Shown here one piece after another: positions 26,408-36,349 of a DNA stretch of 64,000 nt. Below the pieces are notes generated by a model. It saw nothing but the letters and a program-made list of their open reading frames with translations, was not told where the DNA came from and searched no databases. The stretch covers positions 1 through 64,000 of the forward strand of contig NZ_JALKFT010000003.1 in assembly GCF_023242945.1 (NCBI RefSeq). The letters run 5' to 3'. The stretch is from Frankia umida (lineage in GTDB: Bacteria; Actinomycetota; Actinomycetes; Frankiales; Frankiaceae). A program made the translations under genes and the position numbers. Position 1 is the first letter of the stretch. Each line of letters starts with the position of its first letter.

Positions 26408-28672
26408 TCAGGCCGCGCTGCTGGGGTCGCGGCGTTCCAGCATGTGTGCGTCCCCATGGGAGGCGGGGGCGGTGCCGCTCAGGACGGCCTCGGTGCGGGC
26501 GGCGGCCTGGGCGGCGGCGGCCTGGGCGCGTGCCCGTGCCTCCAGGCCCACCTGAGCCGCTCGTTCGATCTCCTCGATCGGCGGGAGCGGGACCTCGACC
26601 GGCGCGGGATGCTCCGAGCGCACCGCGCTGGCGGGGGGCGTGCCGTGGGGCGCTCTGGTCCGCACTGCGCCGACGTTCGCGTACTTCGAGCTTGCACCCC
26701 TGGGCGAACCGGTGCGCAGAGTGGCCGGGCTGATCGCCGCCGGCCTGGCGGTGGGCGTCCACGTGCCGTCGACGCCCATGTCGGCGTAGGCCGATGGGCG
26801 CGCCTGATCCGTCTGCGCCGCCCGGGCGGCAGCGGCGGCCCGGAGCTTCTCGGCCCGCTGTTCGATGCAGGACCGGCACTCGCACTCCGCCGAGGAACGC
26901 GGCAGCCGGTCAAGTCGCCAGGACAGGTTGTCGATCTCGTCGCCGTCCCCGACCAGCACTCCGGTGCTGATGATGTGAACAAGGTGCAGCGCCAGCGTGA
27001 CCGGGTCCCAGTTGTCCTCGTCGAAGATGACCTCCAGCTTGGCGAGGAGCGAGACGTAGTCCGACGTCGACCGCCGCATCGCGTTCGCCAGCACGTTGAT
27101 CACCTGGGTGGCCGCGAGCGTCAGCGCCGTCGGCGATGGCGGCGGCAGCGGGATGCTCGGCACCGACGGGTCGACCACCTCACCCTCCGCGGACCCGGCG
27201 GGCTCGGCACTCTCGGTCGATCCGGCAGGCACGGTCAGCTCGGCAGGCGCGGTCGACCCGGCAGGCGCTTCGTGGACCGGCTCGGCGTCGGAGAGCGTGG
27301 TCACCTCGGCGCCAGCCGCCCTGGCCGGCATGTCCTTGACGACGTCGGCCAGCGGCCGCGCGTCGGTGTCGGGCACGGAGGCAAGCGTCTCGGACCCCGG
27401 TGGCATCCCGGCACCGAGCGCGGTGTCAGCACCGAGCGTCACGTCAGCACCGAGCGCGGTGTCAGCACCCACCGTCACGTCAGCGCCCAGCGTGGCGTCA
27501 GAAGGCACGGTGCTGTCCGGAACCATCGCGGCGTCCGGAACCATCGCGGCGTCCGGAACCATCGCGGCGTCGGAGCCCACCGCTGCCATCACGCGGCTAC
27601 GGCGGCGTGCGCCGGCCCAGCTACGCGAGCCCAACCGGCCACGGCGACTGTGCCGCCGGGTCGGTCCGCCCGCCGCTGCCGCGCCGGTGCCACGCAGCCG
27701 ACCGCCATGGCCTGCCCCGATTCCACCGGAGCCGGAGCCGGAGGCAGGGGCGGCGCCGGGAGCGGACGAGGCGACGGAGGTGTCAGCCCCGTCACTGTCG
27801 CCACCCGGGGGGCCGCTCGTACCGCCTGCCCGGTGGACGCTGCCTGCCCCGGCACCGCCTGGGCCAGGCCCGCCGGGTGCGGCGTTCGCCGCCGACGACC
27901 GTTCGGCGCTGGCCACCGGCGGACTCTCGACCAGCCGGACGAGGCCGGACTCCACCGCCGAGTCGGGGATCGTCAGGGCGAACCGGGTCATCCGCCCGGC
28001 GGACGGGCGGGCCACCGTGGTCAGCCAGCCCGTCTGGCGCAGGCGTGACGCCTGTCGTTGCACGTGGGTCCGGCTGTAACCGGTCTGGTCCATGAGTGTG
28101 CGCAGCCCTGGGCCGCTCACGGCCACGCCGTCGGGAACGCTCGACGGCGTCTCGGCGAGATGGCTGGCCATCGTGCAGGCGACGAGCTTCGCCGCGGACG
28201 GTAGGCCGGCCCGCAGGATGGCCCGCTGCCATCCGATGCGATCACCGATCAGCGTCCCGGAGTCCTGCGCCACTCGGACGGAGACCAGCGCACCAGGGAT
28301 GGCGAGCTGGATGGTGTCCGACGGCACGGGCCTCCTTCCCTCGACGCTGTCACTCGATGCCGCACTGTCACTCGATGCCGCGCTGCCACTCGATGCCGCG
28401 CTGCCACTCGATACCGCGCTGCCCGGCGATGCCGCACTGCCACGTGCAGCTGCACCGTTACTCAAAGCCGTACCGTCGCCCGGCGCCACACTGTCACGTG
28501 GAGCTGACGAACGGCCCGGGTCCGACTGGGCAGGGACCGGGTGTCCGGGGATCGAGCCCGACGGAACGGGATCGACGGGGGGCGGGCGGGTCGACGTGTG
28601 TTCAGGCACCGTACTCCGCACCGCATCATGGGGCTCCTGCGGGGAGCCACCACGCTCACATGAAGAGGACAT
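26408..28672 (-). CDS. winged-helix DNA-binding protein with long low-complexity arms
   Basis: About 754 residues. The N-terminal 100 are Ser/Ala/Pro-rich with 6-residue repeats. The next roughly 130 (IQLAIPGALVSVRVAQDSG... then AKLVACTMASHLAE, LMDQTGYSRTHVQRQASRLRQTGWL) form a predicted winged helix-turn-helix of the type found in replication-initiator-like or GntR-like proteins. A repeat-rich middle follows, then a helical domain with a four-cysteine/His-like patch (CECRSC) near the C-terminus. I suggest ATG 28672 as start; GGAG precedes it by only 2 nt, and in-frame ATGs at 28723 and 28798 are alternatives. I cannot name the family. DNA binding is inferred from the HTH. Confidence 0.6.
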   Translation of the reverse strand: MSSSCERGGSPQEPHDAVRSTVPEHTSTRPPPVDPVPSGSIPGHPVPAQSDPGRSSAPRDSVAPGDGTALSNGAAARGSAASPGSAVSSGSAASSGSAASSDSAASSDSVEGRRPVPSDTIQLAIPGALVSVRVAQDSGTLIGDRIGWQRAILRAGLPSAAKLVACTMASHLAETPSSVPDGVAVSGPGLRTLMDQTGYSRTHVQRQASRLRQTGWLTTVARPSAGRMTRFALTIPDSAVESGLVRLVESPPVASAERSSAANAAPGGPGPGGAGAGSVHRAGGTSGPPGGDSDGADTSVASSAPGAAPASGSGSGGIGAGHGGRLRGTGAAAAGGPTRRHSRRGRLGSRSWAGARRRSRVMAAVGSDAAMVPDAAMVPDAAMVPDSTVPSDATLGADVTVGADTALGADVTLGADTALGAGMPPGSETLASVPDTDARPLADVVKDMPARAAGAEVTTLSDAEPVHEAPAGSTAPAELTVPAGSTESAEPAGSAEGEVVDPSVPSIPLPPPSPTALTLAATQVINVLANAMRRSTSDYVSLLAKLEVIFDEDNWDPVTLALHLVHIISTGVLVGDGDEIDNLSWRLDRLPRSSAECECRSCIEQRAEKLRAAAAARAAQTDQARPSAYADMGVDGTWTPTARPAAISPATLRTGSPRGASSKYANVGAVRTRAPHGTPPASAVRSEHPAPVEVPLPPIEEIERAAQVGLEARARAQAAAAQAAARTEAVLSGTAPASHGDAHMLERRDPSSAA
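27411..27500. repeat. 18-bp tandem repeat (array 1) in the winged-helix gene
   Basis: Five 18-bp units (27411, 27429, 27447, 27465, 27483). Two variants alternate (GCGGTGTCA-type and GTCACGTCA-type), giving a 36-bp higher-order period and encoding GADTAL/GADVTL-like hexapeptides. Confidence 0.8.
27515..27568. repeat. 18-bp tandem repeat (array 2) in the winged-helix gene
   Basis: Three identical 18-bp units GTCCGGAACCATCGCGGC, encoding repeated DAAMVP, immediately next to array 1. Confidence 0.85.
28353..28442. repeat. 18-bp tandem repeat (array 3) in the winged-helix gene
   Basis: Five 18-bp units (CTCGATGCCGCACTGTCA and variants) near the 5' end of the gene, encoding a Ser/Ala/Gly/Asp-rich hexapeptide array. 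Confidence 0.8.
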
Positions 28673-30015
28673 GACTCCATCACCGCCGTTGGGTGGTCGT
28701 GGTGTGACAGAAACATCAAACATCCGGTGACTGCTTCGCAGCAAAAAGAATTCCAGGCGACCACATCGAGACCACGAGCATTCATCAAAATCAACCATCG
28801 AAACACTTGACTGTCACCCCGAACGCCGAATCAGGCGAGGTCGATCCGACGCAGGAGAGAAAAATTTAAATCATGTCGACAAGGCGTCGAGGGGTGCACG
28901 GGTAACAGCGGAATCCTGGGTCGCCAGACCGACCTGGAGCGATCAGTCGACGGAAAGCACCGAACGGTTCCGTCGGTGCCTCGGCCCCACCCCGACACCC
29001 GACCGGCCATCCCCGCGGTGGGCCACCGGTTCATGGCCCACCGATCACGCCGCCCCACCGGCACACCCCGACGTCGGACGGCCAGGCCGCCGGCCAGCCG
29101 GCCAGATCACCGCCCCGGTGACACCCGCCCGTCCGTCGGCCGTACCCGCTCGGCCCGTTCCGCGACCGGCACCCGGCCGACGGTGAATCAGGGCCAGCGG
29201 CGCAGGTGGCGCGATCCCGCCCGGTCCCATCGGAACAGTCCGTAAAAGCCGTTCAGGTCAGCCGGAAAAAAGACCACGGCCCGCACCCTGGACGGCTCCC
29301 CCTCGATCACCCCGGACGGCGCACCTCGTCCTTTGTCGACCCACCGCACACTGCCGGTCGATCACACCGATCCGGCCCGGGTTCGAATACCAACGACCGA
29401 TCGACGGACACCAGGAACGGGTGCCGCGCGCGGCGGCGGGATCCGTCCCTCTCAACCAGGGTGGGCACGGTGCGTCGAAGATCGGTGACGACCCGACGGG
29501 GCCGGAGGACGTTTCCTCCTCCGTCCGAAATGTTCTTGGTGCAAGTGCCCTCGATTGCGGACAGAGCCTGGACATTCCGGCCGATCAGGCGTATTGCGCG
29601 CCGCCCGCGCACAACCTCGCATCATCAACGGGCAAGGGCTACGTGATCTGGTGGGAACGCCGTGTTGTGCGTAGCTCCGGGATGCGCCAAAACCATGCTC
29701 ACCCATCGGATTCGCCGCTGGATGGCAGCGGACCGGGCCGACCCCTCCGGCAGGCCTTCCCCCCGCGGCCAACCCATCGGCTGCCAGCCGAGGGGCAAGG
29801 ACACACCACCGTGGTCCCGGGACGCCCACCCGGCCACCACACCCATCCACCACACCAGACCCGCAACTCGACCGGCCGCACCGGGTCCGTCGGCCCCCGG
29901 CCGGTGCATGCCCCAGGTCGGGGGTGTCGGGTTCCCGCCGGCCAGGTCCGGGTATCGATCGGGTGACGGCGGGACCACCGGCGATCCATGTCCGGCGACC
30001 GTGAGGAGGCCGCGC
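28673..30015. other. 1.3-kb divergent intergenic region
   Basis: It separates the winged-helix gene (minus) from the universal stress gene (plus). The first 200 bp are relatively AT-rich (for example AAAAATTTAAATC near 28860) and probably hold the winged-helix promoter. The remaining open frames have non-coding composition and no ribosome sites. A GGGTTCGAATACC stretch near 29384 resembles a tRNA T-loop, but no cloverleaf surrounds it. No mobile element seen. Confidence 0.5.
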
Positions 30016-30960
30016 GTGAACGACGACATCGTGGTCGGAGTCGACGGTTCGGCCGGCTCCCGGGTGGCCTTGGACTGGGCCCTGGCCGAGGCGCGACGGC
30101 ACAGCTGCACGGTTCGCGCCGTGATCGGCATCGGTTCGGGCACGCCGGAGCCGATCTGGCCACACTCCGCCGATGAGGTGGCCGAACAGGCCGCCCATCT
30201 ACTTCATCGCAGCGTCACCGAGGCCATCGCGGCGGCCCCAGCCGCAGCAGCAGCGACGTCGACACCAGTGGCGACAGCGAGAGTGGCCGCCGCCGCATCC
30301 GTCGCGGTGGCACCCGTGGCGGTGGTCGAGGAGGTCGTCGACCAGCCGGGGGCGCAGGCGCTGCTCACCGTGGGGCACGATGCCCGGATGATCGTGGTCG
30401 GTGCCCGCGGTCGCGGTCTGCTGCACCGGCTACGGGTCGGCGCGGTCAGCACCTCGGTGGCCGTGCACGCACCGGTGCCCGTCGTGATCGCCCGGGGTGG
30501 CAACGACCAGCCCGGCCACGGCTTCCTCCAGCAGTCGCGTCCCGTCGTCGTCGGCGTGGACGGGTCACCGAACTCGCTGGCGGCGCTGGTGTGGGCCGCC
30601 GCCGAGGCCGACCTGCGCGGCGTCGAGCTGATCGCCGTGCACGCCTGGTTCGCGGCGCTGCCGGTGCCGTTCGCCGCGACCCCGGTCGAGATCACGCAGG
30701 TGCTCGGCGACCAGGCGGCCACCGTTCTCGACGAGGCGATCGCCAGGGTCCACGACGAACTGCCGGCGGGTCTGCGGCCGCAGCGACGGACCGTCCCGTG
30801 CTCGCCGAGCCAGGCGCTGCTCGCCGCCGGCAAGGAGTGCGACCTGGTGGTCGTCGGTGCCCGCGGTCACGGTGGGTTCGCCGAGCTGCTGTTGGGCTCG
30901 GTCAGCCACCAATGCATGATCCACTCGGCCGTACCGGTGGCGATCATCCGCTCACCCTGA
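30016..30960 (+). CDS. tandem universal stress protein (two Usp domains)
   Basis: A 314-residue protein with two Usp domains (about 1-155 and 175-314), each starting VVGVDGS. The ATP-binding G-2X-G-9X-G(S/T) motif is intact in the second domain (GARGHGG...GSVS) but degenerate in the first, where Ala replaces the Ser/Thr (GARGRGL...GAVS). An Ala/Val-rich insertion (about 70-110) lies in the first domain. The GTG start has GAGGAGG 7 nt upstream. Such tandem Usp proteins respond to hypoxia or starvation in actinobacteria, a condition relevant to nitrogen fixation, but no such regulatory site is visible here. Confidence 0.92.
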   Translation: MNDDIVVGVDGSAGSRVALDWALAEARRHSCTVRAVIGIGSGTPEPIWPHSADEVAEQAAHLLHRSVTEAIAAAPAAAAATSTPVATARVAAAASVAVAPVAVVEEVVDQPGAQALLTVGHDARMIVVGARGRGLLHRLRVGAVSTSVAVHAPVPVVIARGGNDQPGHGFLQQSRPVVVGVDGSPNSLAALVWAAAEADLRGVELIAVHAWFAALPVPFAATPVEITQVLGDQAATVLDEAIARVHDELPAGLRPQRRTVPCSPSQALLAAGKECDLVVVGARGHGGFAELLLGSVSHQCMIHSAVPVAIIRSP

Positions 30961-30990
30961 GCCCGAACCGCCCCCTCCGACCCGGCCGGC

Positions 30991-32964
30991 CTACCTCGTG
31001 GCGCCGCGGACCACGGTGCGCACGTCCCCGCGCACCGTGGTCCAGTCGTACCACCGTTCGTTGGTCTCGCCCGCCGACGGATCCCAGGGGTTACGCAACA
31101 ACACCTGCCCCCGCGCGCTGTCCACCGCGAGGACGGCGTACGCGTGCGCCGCGACCAGCCCCGCCGGCCTGGTCCGCTCGCGGGTGGTGACCAGGACGAC
31201 CTCGCCCTCTCCCAGCGCGGCGGCGAGGTCGTCCGAGCCGATCCGCCGCGCGTCGCGCCAGCTGGCCCGATGCCCGGTGAGCGTGCTGAGCGCCGCGACG
31301 GTGCTGCCGTAGCCCAACGCGGGATAACCGCCACGCAGCCGGGCGAACGCCTTCTCGTACAGTGCCGGCCACAGTTCACCGCGGCCGTCGGCGTTGTCCG
31401 CGTCCACCGCCAGTTCCTGCCTGCCGACCGGACCGTCCCGTCGCATCCGGACGAGCCCCTGTGCCAGGTTCGCCGTGACCGTGATGTTCGTGGGCGTGAC
31501 GTTCGTGGGTGTGGCACCATCACCGCGATCCGCACCCGGGTGCAGCGTGACGGTGGCCGTGCCGTTCGGATTGCGCCGGATGCCCGTGGCCAGCCGGTCC
31601 GGGTCCTGCGCGGCGAAGCCGACCAGCGCGGCCGCGAGGTAGCAGTCGGGCACCGTCCCCTGGCCGACATCGTCCGGCCCGATCCCGTCGCGCACCAACG
31701 GTTCGGACGAGCGATCCGCCCACACCGGCGCCGATGGCGTCCCGGCCGGTCGCGGGGCTGGTGACGGCGGGGTGGCCGGTCGCGGGGCCGGAGACAGTGA
31801 CGCCGACCAGGTGGCGGGCACGGTCGGTGGCGCCGGCTCGAGCCAGGGCAGCGCCCGGACGAGCTCGTCGATCATCTCGCGTGGCGCGGACGCGAGCAGG
31901 TCATCGGCGAGCCCGGCCAGCTCGATCGCCTGCGCCACAGTGCCCAGTTCGGACGGATCCGCCAGCCGGCTGGAAGCCGCGAGCAGCCGGCGCGCCTGCG
32001 CGCCAAGGGCAGCGAGCCCGGCCCCACGCAGCTGACTGATCACCGCCGCTCGTGTCACCGGTGGCAGGCCAGCGAGTGCGGCCCGGGTGGCGCGCAGCGT
32101 CGCCGAGGCCGAGCGACCCCGGGACCGCCCCGAGGTGGTCGCATCGACCGCCGCCAGCAGCCCCGCCGCGATCGCCAGCGCCGAACCCGCACCGGCCGGC
32201 GTGGGCCGGGACGCGAACGGCCCGTCGGCCAGCCGAACCAGCCTGCCCTCCAGATCGACGGCGGCCGCGAACGCCCCCACCGAGGCCACCCTCAGCCCCC
32301 GTCCGGTCGTCTCCCGCAGCACCTCCACCGACATCGGTGTGATCGGTGGTGGCGTCGCGGCGTCGCGCAGGACCTGCTCGGCTCGACCCATCGATCCAGC
32401 CACCGCCCGTTCGAGGGCCTCGGCACGCCCGCTGACGGAACGCAGCCGAGCAGCGCAGACCGCCAGTTCGTCCGGGATCAGCAGGATCACCCCGTTCGGT
32501 TCCGATACCCCAGCCGGTTCCAGTGCCACGGTCGGTTGCGACGCCACGGCCGTCACCACGGGCCACGGCATCGCCACGACTCTGGCCGCCGCGATCGCCG
32601 ACAGCGGCGGGGGCCACGGCTGACGTGCCGGCATGGCCGCGGTCGTCTGGTCCAGCCGGCTCGCCAGGCCGTGCAGTGCCTCGGCGCTCAGGGCGAACTG
32701 CTCGCGCCATGACGCCATCGCCGCACGCAGCCGATCCGTGAGTGGGGAGCCCCTCCGCGACACGCGGCCCTCACCCGACCGGGCCGGCACGTCCGCCCCG
32801 ACAAGCGCGGTGTCCACCAGCGTCTCCGCGATCGCCGACGCCTCGGACGCCTGCCGGCGCAGTTCGGCCGCGCAGCCGGCGAGCTCCCGCGCGCACCGCA
32901 CCGCCCGCACCGCCCGCACCGCCTCGACACCAGCACCAGCACCAGCACCAAACGCGATGTCCAT
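30991..32964 (-). CDS. bacterial calpain-like (C2) cysteine protease with long helical N-terminus
   Basis: A 657-residue protein. Residues 1-110 are helical with a WREQF-containing segment reminiscent of WXG-type modules. The middle (about 110-400) is Ala-rich helical with a Pro-rich linker (about 375-410). The C-terminal domain (about 415-655) is calpain-like: Cys441 in GQGTVPDCYLAAAL, His607 in AAHAYAVL and Asn625 in LLRNPWDPS form the C2 Cys-His-Asn triad in the right order. The ATG at 32964 has GGAGG 9 nt upstream. No signal peptide. Bacterial calpain domains often act as effector or toxin domains or as regulatory proteases; export and target are unknown. Confidence 0.82.
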   Translation of the reverse strand: MDIAFGAGAGAGVEAVRAVRAVRCARELAGCAAELRRQASEASAIAETLVDTALVGADVPARSGEGRVSRRGSPLTDRLRAAMASWREQFALSAEALHGLASRLDQTTAAMPARQPWPPPLSAIAAARVVAMPWPVVTAVASQPTVALEPAGVSEPNGVILLIPDELAVCAARLRSVSGRAEALERAVAGSMGRAEQVLRDAATPPPITPMSVEVLRETTGRGLRVASVGAFAAAVDLEGRLVRLADGPFASRPTPAGAGSALAIAAGLLAAVDATTSGRSRGRSASATLRATRAALAGLPPVTRAAVISQLRGAGLAALGAQARRLLAASSRLADPSELGTVAQAIELAGLADDLLASAPREMIDELVRALPWLEPAPPTVPATWSASLSPAPRPATPPSPAPRPAGTPSAPVWADRSSEPLVRDGIGPDDVGQGTVPDCYLAAALVGFAAQDPDRLATGIRRNPNGTATVTLHPGADRGDGATPTNVTPTNITVTANLAQGLVRMRRDGPVGRQELAVDADNADGRGELWPALYEKAFARLRGGYPALGYGSTVAALSTLTGHRASWRDARRIGSDDLAAALGEGEVVLVTTRERTRPAGLVAAHAYAVLAVDSARGQVLLRNPWDPSAGETNERWYDWTTVRGDVRTVVRGATR

Positions 32965-33339
32965 CGCCCACGCCCTCCGCGCGTCCTCCCCGGCCGGGCA
33001 CCGCGCCCGCACCGATCGGCGACCGCGTCCGTTCGACGTCCGACGTCCGACGGCGCGGTCGGTCGGTCGGTCGGGGCGAGTTGTCCTTTACTGGCCCCGT
33101 CAGTGATCCGTGAATGGTCCGACGGCGGTCCTATTCGTTCCGTTCCGATCGGTTGAGGGTAGATCGCAGCCGGGCAGGTGGCGTCCCCCGGGCTCGCGTC
33201 AGGCGACCCAGGAGTGGTCATCGCGCTACAGTTTCGATCATTTGTTCCGTCCGTCCGCAATCACGCGAACACAGCGCCGAGGACGAGCGGCCGGACCCGG
33301 TTCCACCCGACGGGTCAGGCAAGGATGGGGAGGTCGGTC
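32965..33339. other. divergent intergenic region (calpain-like / thiolase)
   Basis: About 375 bp with promoters for both directions expected. It contains a short GGTC microsatellite (four copies near 33057-33074). No operator or RNA element is recognised. Confidence 0.45.
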
Positions 33340-34560
33340 ATGCCCGACGCAGTCGTCGTCGCCGCTGCCCGTTCGCCGATCGGACGAGCGTTCAAGGGCT
33401 CGCTGCGGGGTCTGCGGGCCGACGATCTGGCCGCCACGATCGTGCGAGCCGTCCTCGACCAGATCCCGATGCTGGACCCGCACCAGATCGACGATCTGAT
33501 ACTCGGCTGTGGTCTGCCGGGCGGCGAACAGGGCCACAACATCGGCCGCGTGGTCGCGGTCGCCCTCGGGCTCGACAACGTGCCGGGCACGACCGTCGCC
33601 CGCTACTGCGCGTCGTCGATGCAGGCCGTCCAGATGGCGATGCACGCGGTGCGAGCCGGGGAGGGGGACGTCTTCGTCGCCGCCGGTGTGGAGGTGGTCA
33701 GCGGATACGTTCGCGGTAACAGCGACAACCTGCCCGGCACGCAGAATCCCGGTTATGCCGGCGCGCAGGGTCACACGGCCGCCCGGGCCGGCGGCGGCGC
33801 CCCCCCGTGGACCGACCCGCGCGGTCGGGGCGAACTCCCGGACGTCTACATGGCCATGGGGCAGACGGCGGAGAACGTCGCCCAGCTCACCGGGGTCGGA
33901 CGGGTTGAGCAGGACGCGTTCGCCTGCCGGTCGCAGAATCTCGCCGAGAAGGCGATCAACGCCGGCTTCTTCAAGCGGGAGATCACCCCCGTGCAGCTGC
34001 CCGATGGCACGGTCGTCGACGCCGACGACGGCCCTCGCCCCGGCACCACCCTCGAGGCACTCGCGGCACTGCACCCGGTGTTCCGCCCGGACGGCACGGT
34101 GACCGCGGGCAACGCCTGCCCGCTGAACGACGGAGCCGCCGCCGTCGTCGTGATGAGTGACACACGGGCCCGGCAACTCGGCATCACTCCGATTGCCCGG
34201 GTGATAGCCAGCGGCGTGAGCGGACTGTCACCGGAGATCATGGGCCTCGGTCCGGTCGAGGCCACCCGACGGGCGCTGGCCCGCGCCGGGATGACCATTG
34301 ACGACGTCGACCTCGTGGAGATCAACGAGGCGTTCGCCGCCCAGGTCATCCCGTCCTACCGTCAGCTCGGTATCGACCTCGACCGACTGAACGTGCATGG
34401 CGGCGCCATCGCCCTGGGCCACCCGTTCGGCATGACCGGTGCCCGCCTGCTGACCACGCTGGTCAACGGACTGCGCACCACCGACACGACGATCGGCCTG
34501 GAGACCACCTGCATCGGCGGGGGCCAGGGCATGGCCCTGATCATCGAGCGGCTCTCCTGA
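33340..34560 (+). CDS. acetyl-CoA acetyltransferase / thiolase
   Basis: A 406-residue thiolase with all three catalytic signatures: nucleophile Cys90 in ARYCASSM, His361 in GHPFGMTG and Cys391 in TTCIGGGQG. NEAFAA and the N-terminal VVAAARSPIGRAFKG are also present. The ATG at 33340 has GGGGAGG 6 nt upstream. It forms or cleaves 3-ketoacyl-CoA, in beta-oxidation or in acetoacetyl-CoA synthesis; the FadA-type sequence favours the former. Monocistronic here, with no other beta-oxidation gene beside it. Confidence 0.93.
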   Translation: MPDAVVVAAARSPIGRAFKGSLRGLRADDLAATIVRAVLDQIPMLDPHQIDDLILGCGLPGGEQGHNIGRVVAVALGLDNVPGTTVARYCASSMQAVQMAMHAVRAGEGDVFVAAGVEVVSGYVRGNSDNLPGTQNPGYAGAQGHTAARAGGGAPPWTDPRGRGELPDVYMAMGQTAENVAQLTGVGRVEQDAFACRSQNLAEKAINAGFFKREITPVQLPDGTVVDADDGPRPGTTLEALAALHPVFRPDGTVTAGNACPLNDGAAAVVVMSDTRARQLGITPIARVIASGVSGLSPEIMGLGPVEATRRALARAGMTIDDVDLVEINEAFAAQVIPSYRQLGIDLDRLNVHGGAIALGHPFGMTGARLLTTLVNGLRTTDTTIGLETTCIGGGQGMALIIERLS

Positions 34561-34586
34561 GGTCCCGAGCACGCATGGACAGCGAT

Positions 34587-35651
34587 CTAGCCTGCCGGGC
34601 CCGTCGAGTCGACCCGTCTGACCGGCTCAGCTGTCGACGACATCGACGCGGAGGATGGTGACGATGTGGACGCCGAGGGTGATTCCGTCGATGTCGGTGG
34701 AGGGGCGGAGGGTGGGCCGCAGGTCGCGGCCGCCGAGGCGGAGGCGGACATCGCGGTTCGACTGGGCACGGTCGACATGGATGAGGCCGGCCGGCGAGGC
34801 GACGGCAGCGGGGACGACACCGAACCGCTGCCTGCCACGGCCGCCTGCGGTGCGCCGACCGGCAGGTGGAGCATGATCGCCCACAGTCGGATCCGGGACT
34901 GCACCTCCGGGCGGGTGAGCTGGACCGCCGCCACGACCAGGCCGCCGCCGATGATGCCGTCCAGCCAGTAGTGGTTCGCGGTGATGACCACCACGATGGT
35001 CGTGATGATCGGGTGAATCAGCGCGAGCCATCGGGCGCGGATGCGCAGAATGGTGATCACGCCCCAGGCCTCGAGGATCGCCCATCCGATGTGCAGGCTC
35101 GGCATCGCCGCGTACTGGTTGGCGACGGTGTCATGGGGGCCGTAGGGCGAAGGGCCGATCACGGCGCCGGTGTCGATCAGGTTGACCTGGGGCAGTACGC
35201 GCGGCAGGTACCTCGGTGGCGCCAGCGGATAGGCGATGTGAATCATCAGGGCCACGCCGGTGGAGACGGCAATGACAGTCCGTACCCGGCGCCAGGCGTG
35301 ACGCTGAAAGAGCAGAACCCAGAGCAGGAACGTGATCGCCGCGGGAAAGTGCACGGTCACGTAGAAGCGGTTCGCCAGCTCCAGCAGCCGGGTGGAACGC
35401 ATCGCCAACGCCTGCAGCGAAGCCTCATCCGGGAGATCAAAAAGTCGCTCGAGGTTCCAGACGTCGACGGAGTGCCGCAGCGCCTCCAGCTCACGACCGG
35501 TGGCGAGGTGGCGACCGAGGTCGTACAGCACGTACAGCGACCCCAGCAGAACTACCTGACCGAGGACGAAAATACTCGCCCGTAGCAGGTCAACGACCCG
35601 CCCACCCTGGTGCCGTTCGTTCGGGAACACCTGGCCCGTTGCGCTCACCAT
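34587..35651 (-). CDS. PAP2-superfamily membrane phosphatase/transferase
   Basis: A 354-residue polytopic protein with about six helices. PAP2 motifs are visible: PPRYLP (motif C1 region), MPSLHIGW (C2 with catalytic His) and TANHYWLDGIIGG (C3 with His and Asp). This arrangement matches the inositolphosphotransferase/AUR1-like branch of PAP2 proteins as well as phosphatidate phosphatases. The last roughly 90 residues are Ser/Pro/Ala-rich and probably disordered. Substrate unknown: lipid phosphate hydrolysis or phosphoinositol transfer. A palindromic operator-like site lies 66 bp upstream of the start. Confidence 0.82.
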   Translation of the reverse strand: MVSATGQVFPNERHQGGRVVDLLRASIFVLGQVVLLGSLYVLYDLGRHLATGRELEALRHSVDVWNLERLFDLPDEASLQALAMRSTRLLELANRFYVTVHFPAAITFLLWVLLFQRHAWRRVRTVIAVSTGVALMIHIAYPLAPPRYLPRVLPQVNLIDTGAVIGPSPYGPHDTVANQYAAMPSLHIGWAILEAWGVITILRIRARWLALIHPIITTIVVVITANHYWLDGIIGGGLVVAAVQLTRPEVQSRIRLWAIMLHLPVGAPQAAVAGSGSVSSPLPSPRRPASSMSTVPSRTAMSASASAAATCGPPSAPPPTSTESPSASTSSPSSASMSSTAEPVRRVDSTGPAG

Positions 35652-35716
35652 CTGCAGCTCCGCAGCATCCGCGCCTCCCCATCAGGACACGTCCCGTTCA
35701 CCTGCCTCTTCGTTCC

Positions 35717-35732
35717 TACCGACCGATCGGTA
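35717..35732. promoter_or_regulatory. TetR-type operator-like palindrome upstream of the PAP2 gene
   Basis: TACCGACCGATCGGTA: TACCGA and TCGGTA arms around a 4-nt centre. This form is widespread among TetR-family operators in actinobacteria. It lies 66 bp upstream of the PAP2 start. No TetR gene is in the window. Confidence 0.5.
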
Positions 35733-36349
35733 AGGGCGACAGCGAACTGCGTGTGAGATACGGCTCAGTCCGGGATCTTTCCTCGACTTCCGCCCATCAC
35801 CGCATGCCCGATGCGTCCAACACAGGGCGAACTGTCCAGGTCGCTTTTTCCCCGCTTACCCGCAGATTAACAACGAGGAACCAGAGATCATCGATTCCGG
35901 GACGACGCGGCCCGGTTCGTTCACCCTGTCGGATTCCCGACTCCGGCGAGATCCCCGGATGTGAACCCCGCCCCACCAAAGCGCACCCACGGTGCGACCC
36001 GACTCGCGGCCCACGCGCGACCCGATCCGCCACGGCGCGGCCAGGTGTTGCCCACTCACAGTCACGACCTGGCGCCCGCCGCCCGCACGCGGCCCATGGC
36101 ACCCCACGGCGGCCCGAAGGCGCCCCGGGAACCACGCTTTCGGCCCCGCAGGCCTTACGGTCTCGGCCCGAGGGTCCATCCGCGACCGACCACGGGTCGA
36201 GGCTGGCGCCCTTGGCAGCAGGGACAGGTCACGTGGTGGCACAGCGCCACCGCTTTCGCATGGGGGGGCACCTTCAGGCCGCATGAGGGCGCGATCGGAT
36301 GCGCCGCGTATATCGATGGCAGCGAACTATCCATATAAAACTACATTTC

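Noticed and set aside
29378..29400. tRNA-like GGTTCGAAT T-loop, considered as a tRNA or att remnant
   Set aside because: No acceptor, D or anticodon stems around it and no integrase nearby.
35797..36290. Several open frames in the PAP2-MMPL gap
   Set aside because: No ribosome sites and composition typical of random high-GC DNA in all frames.
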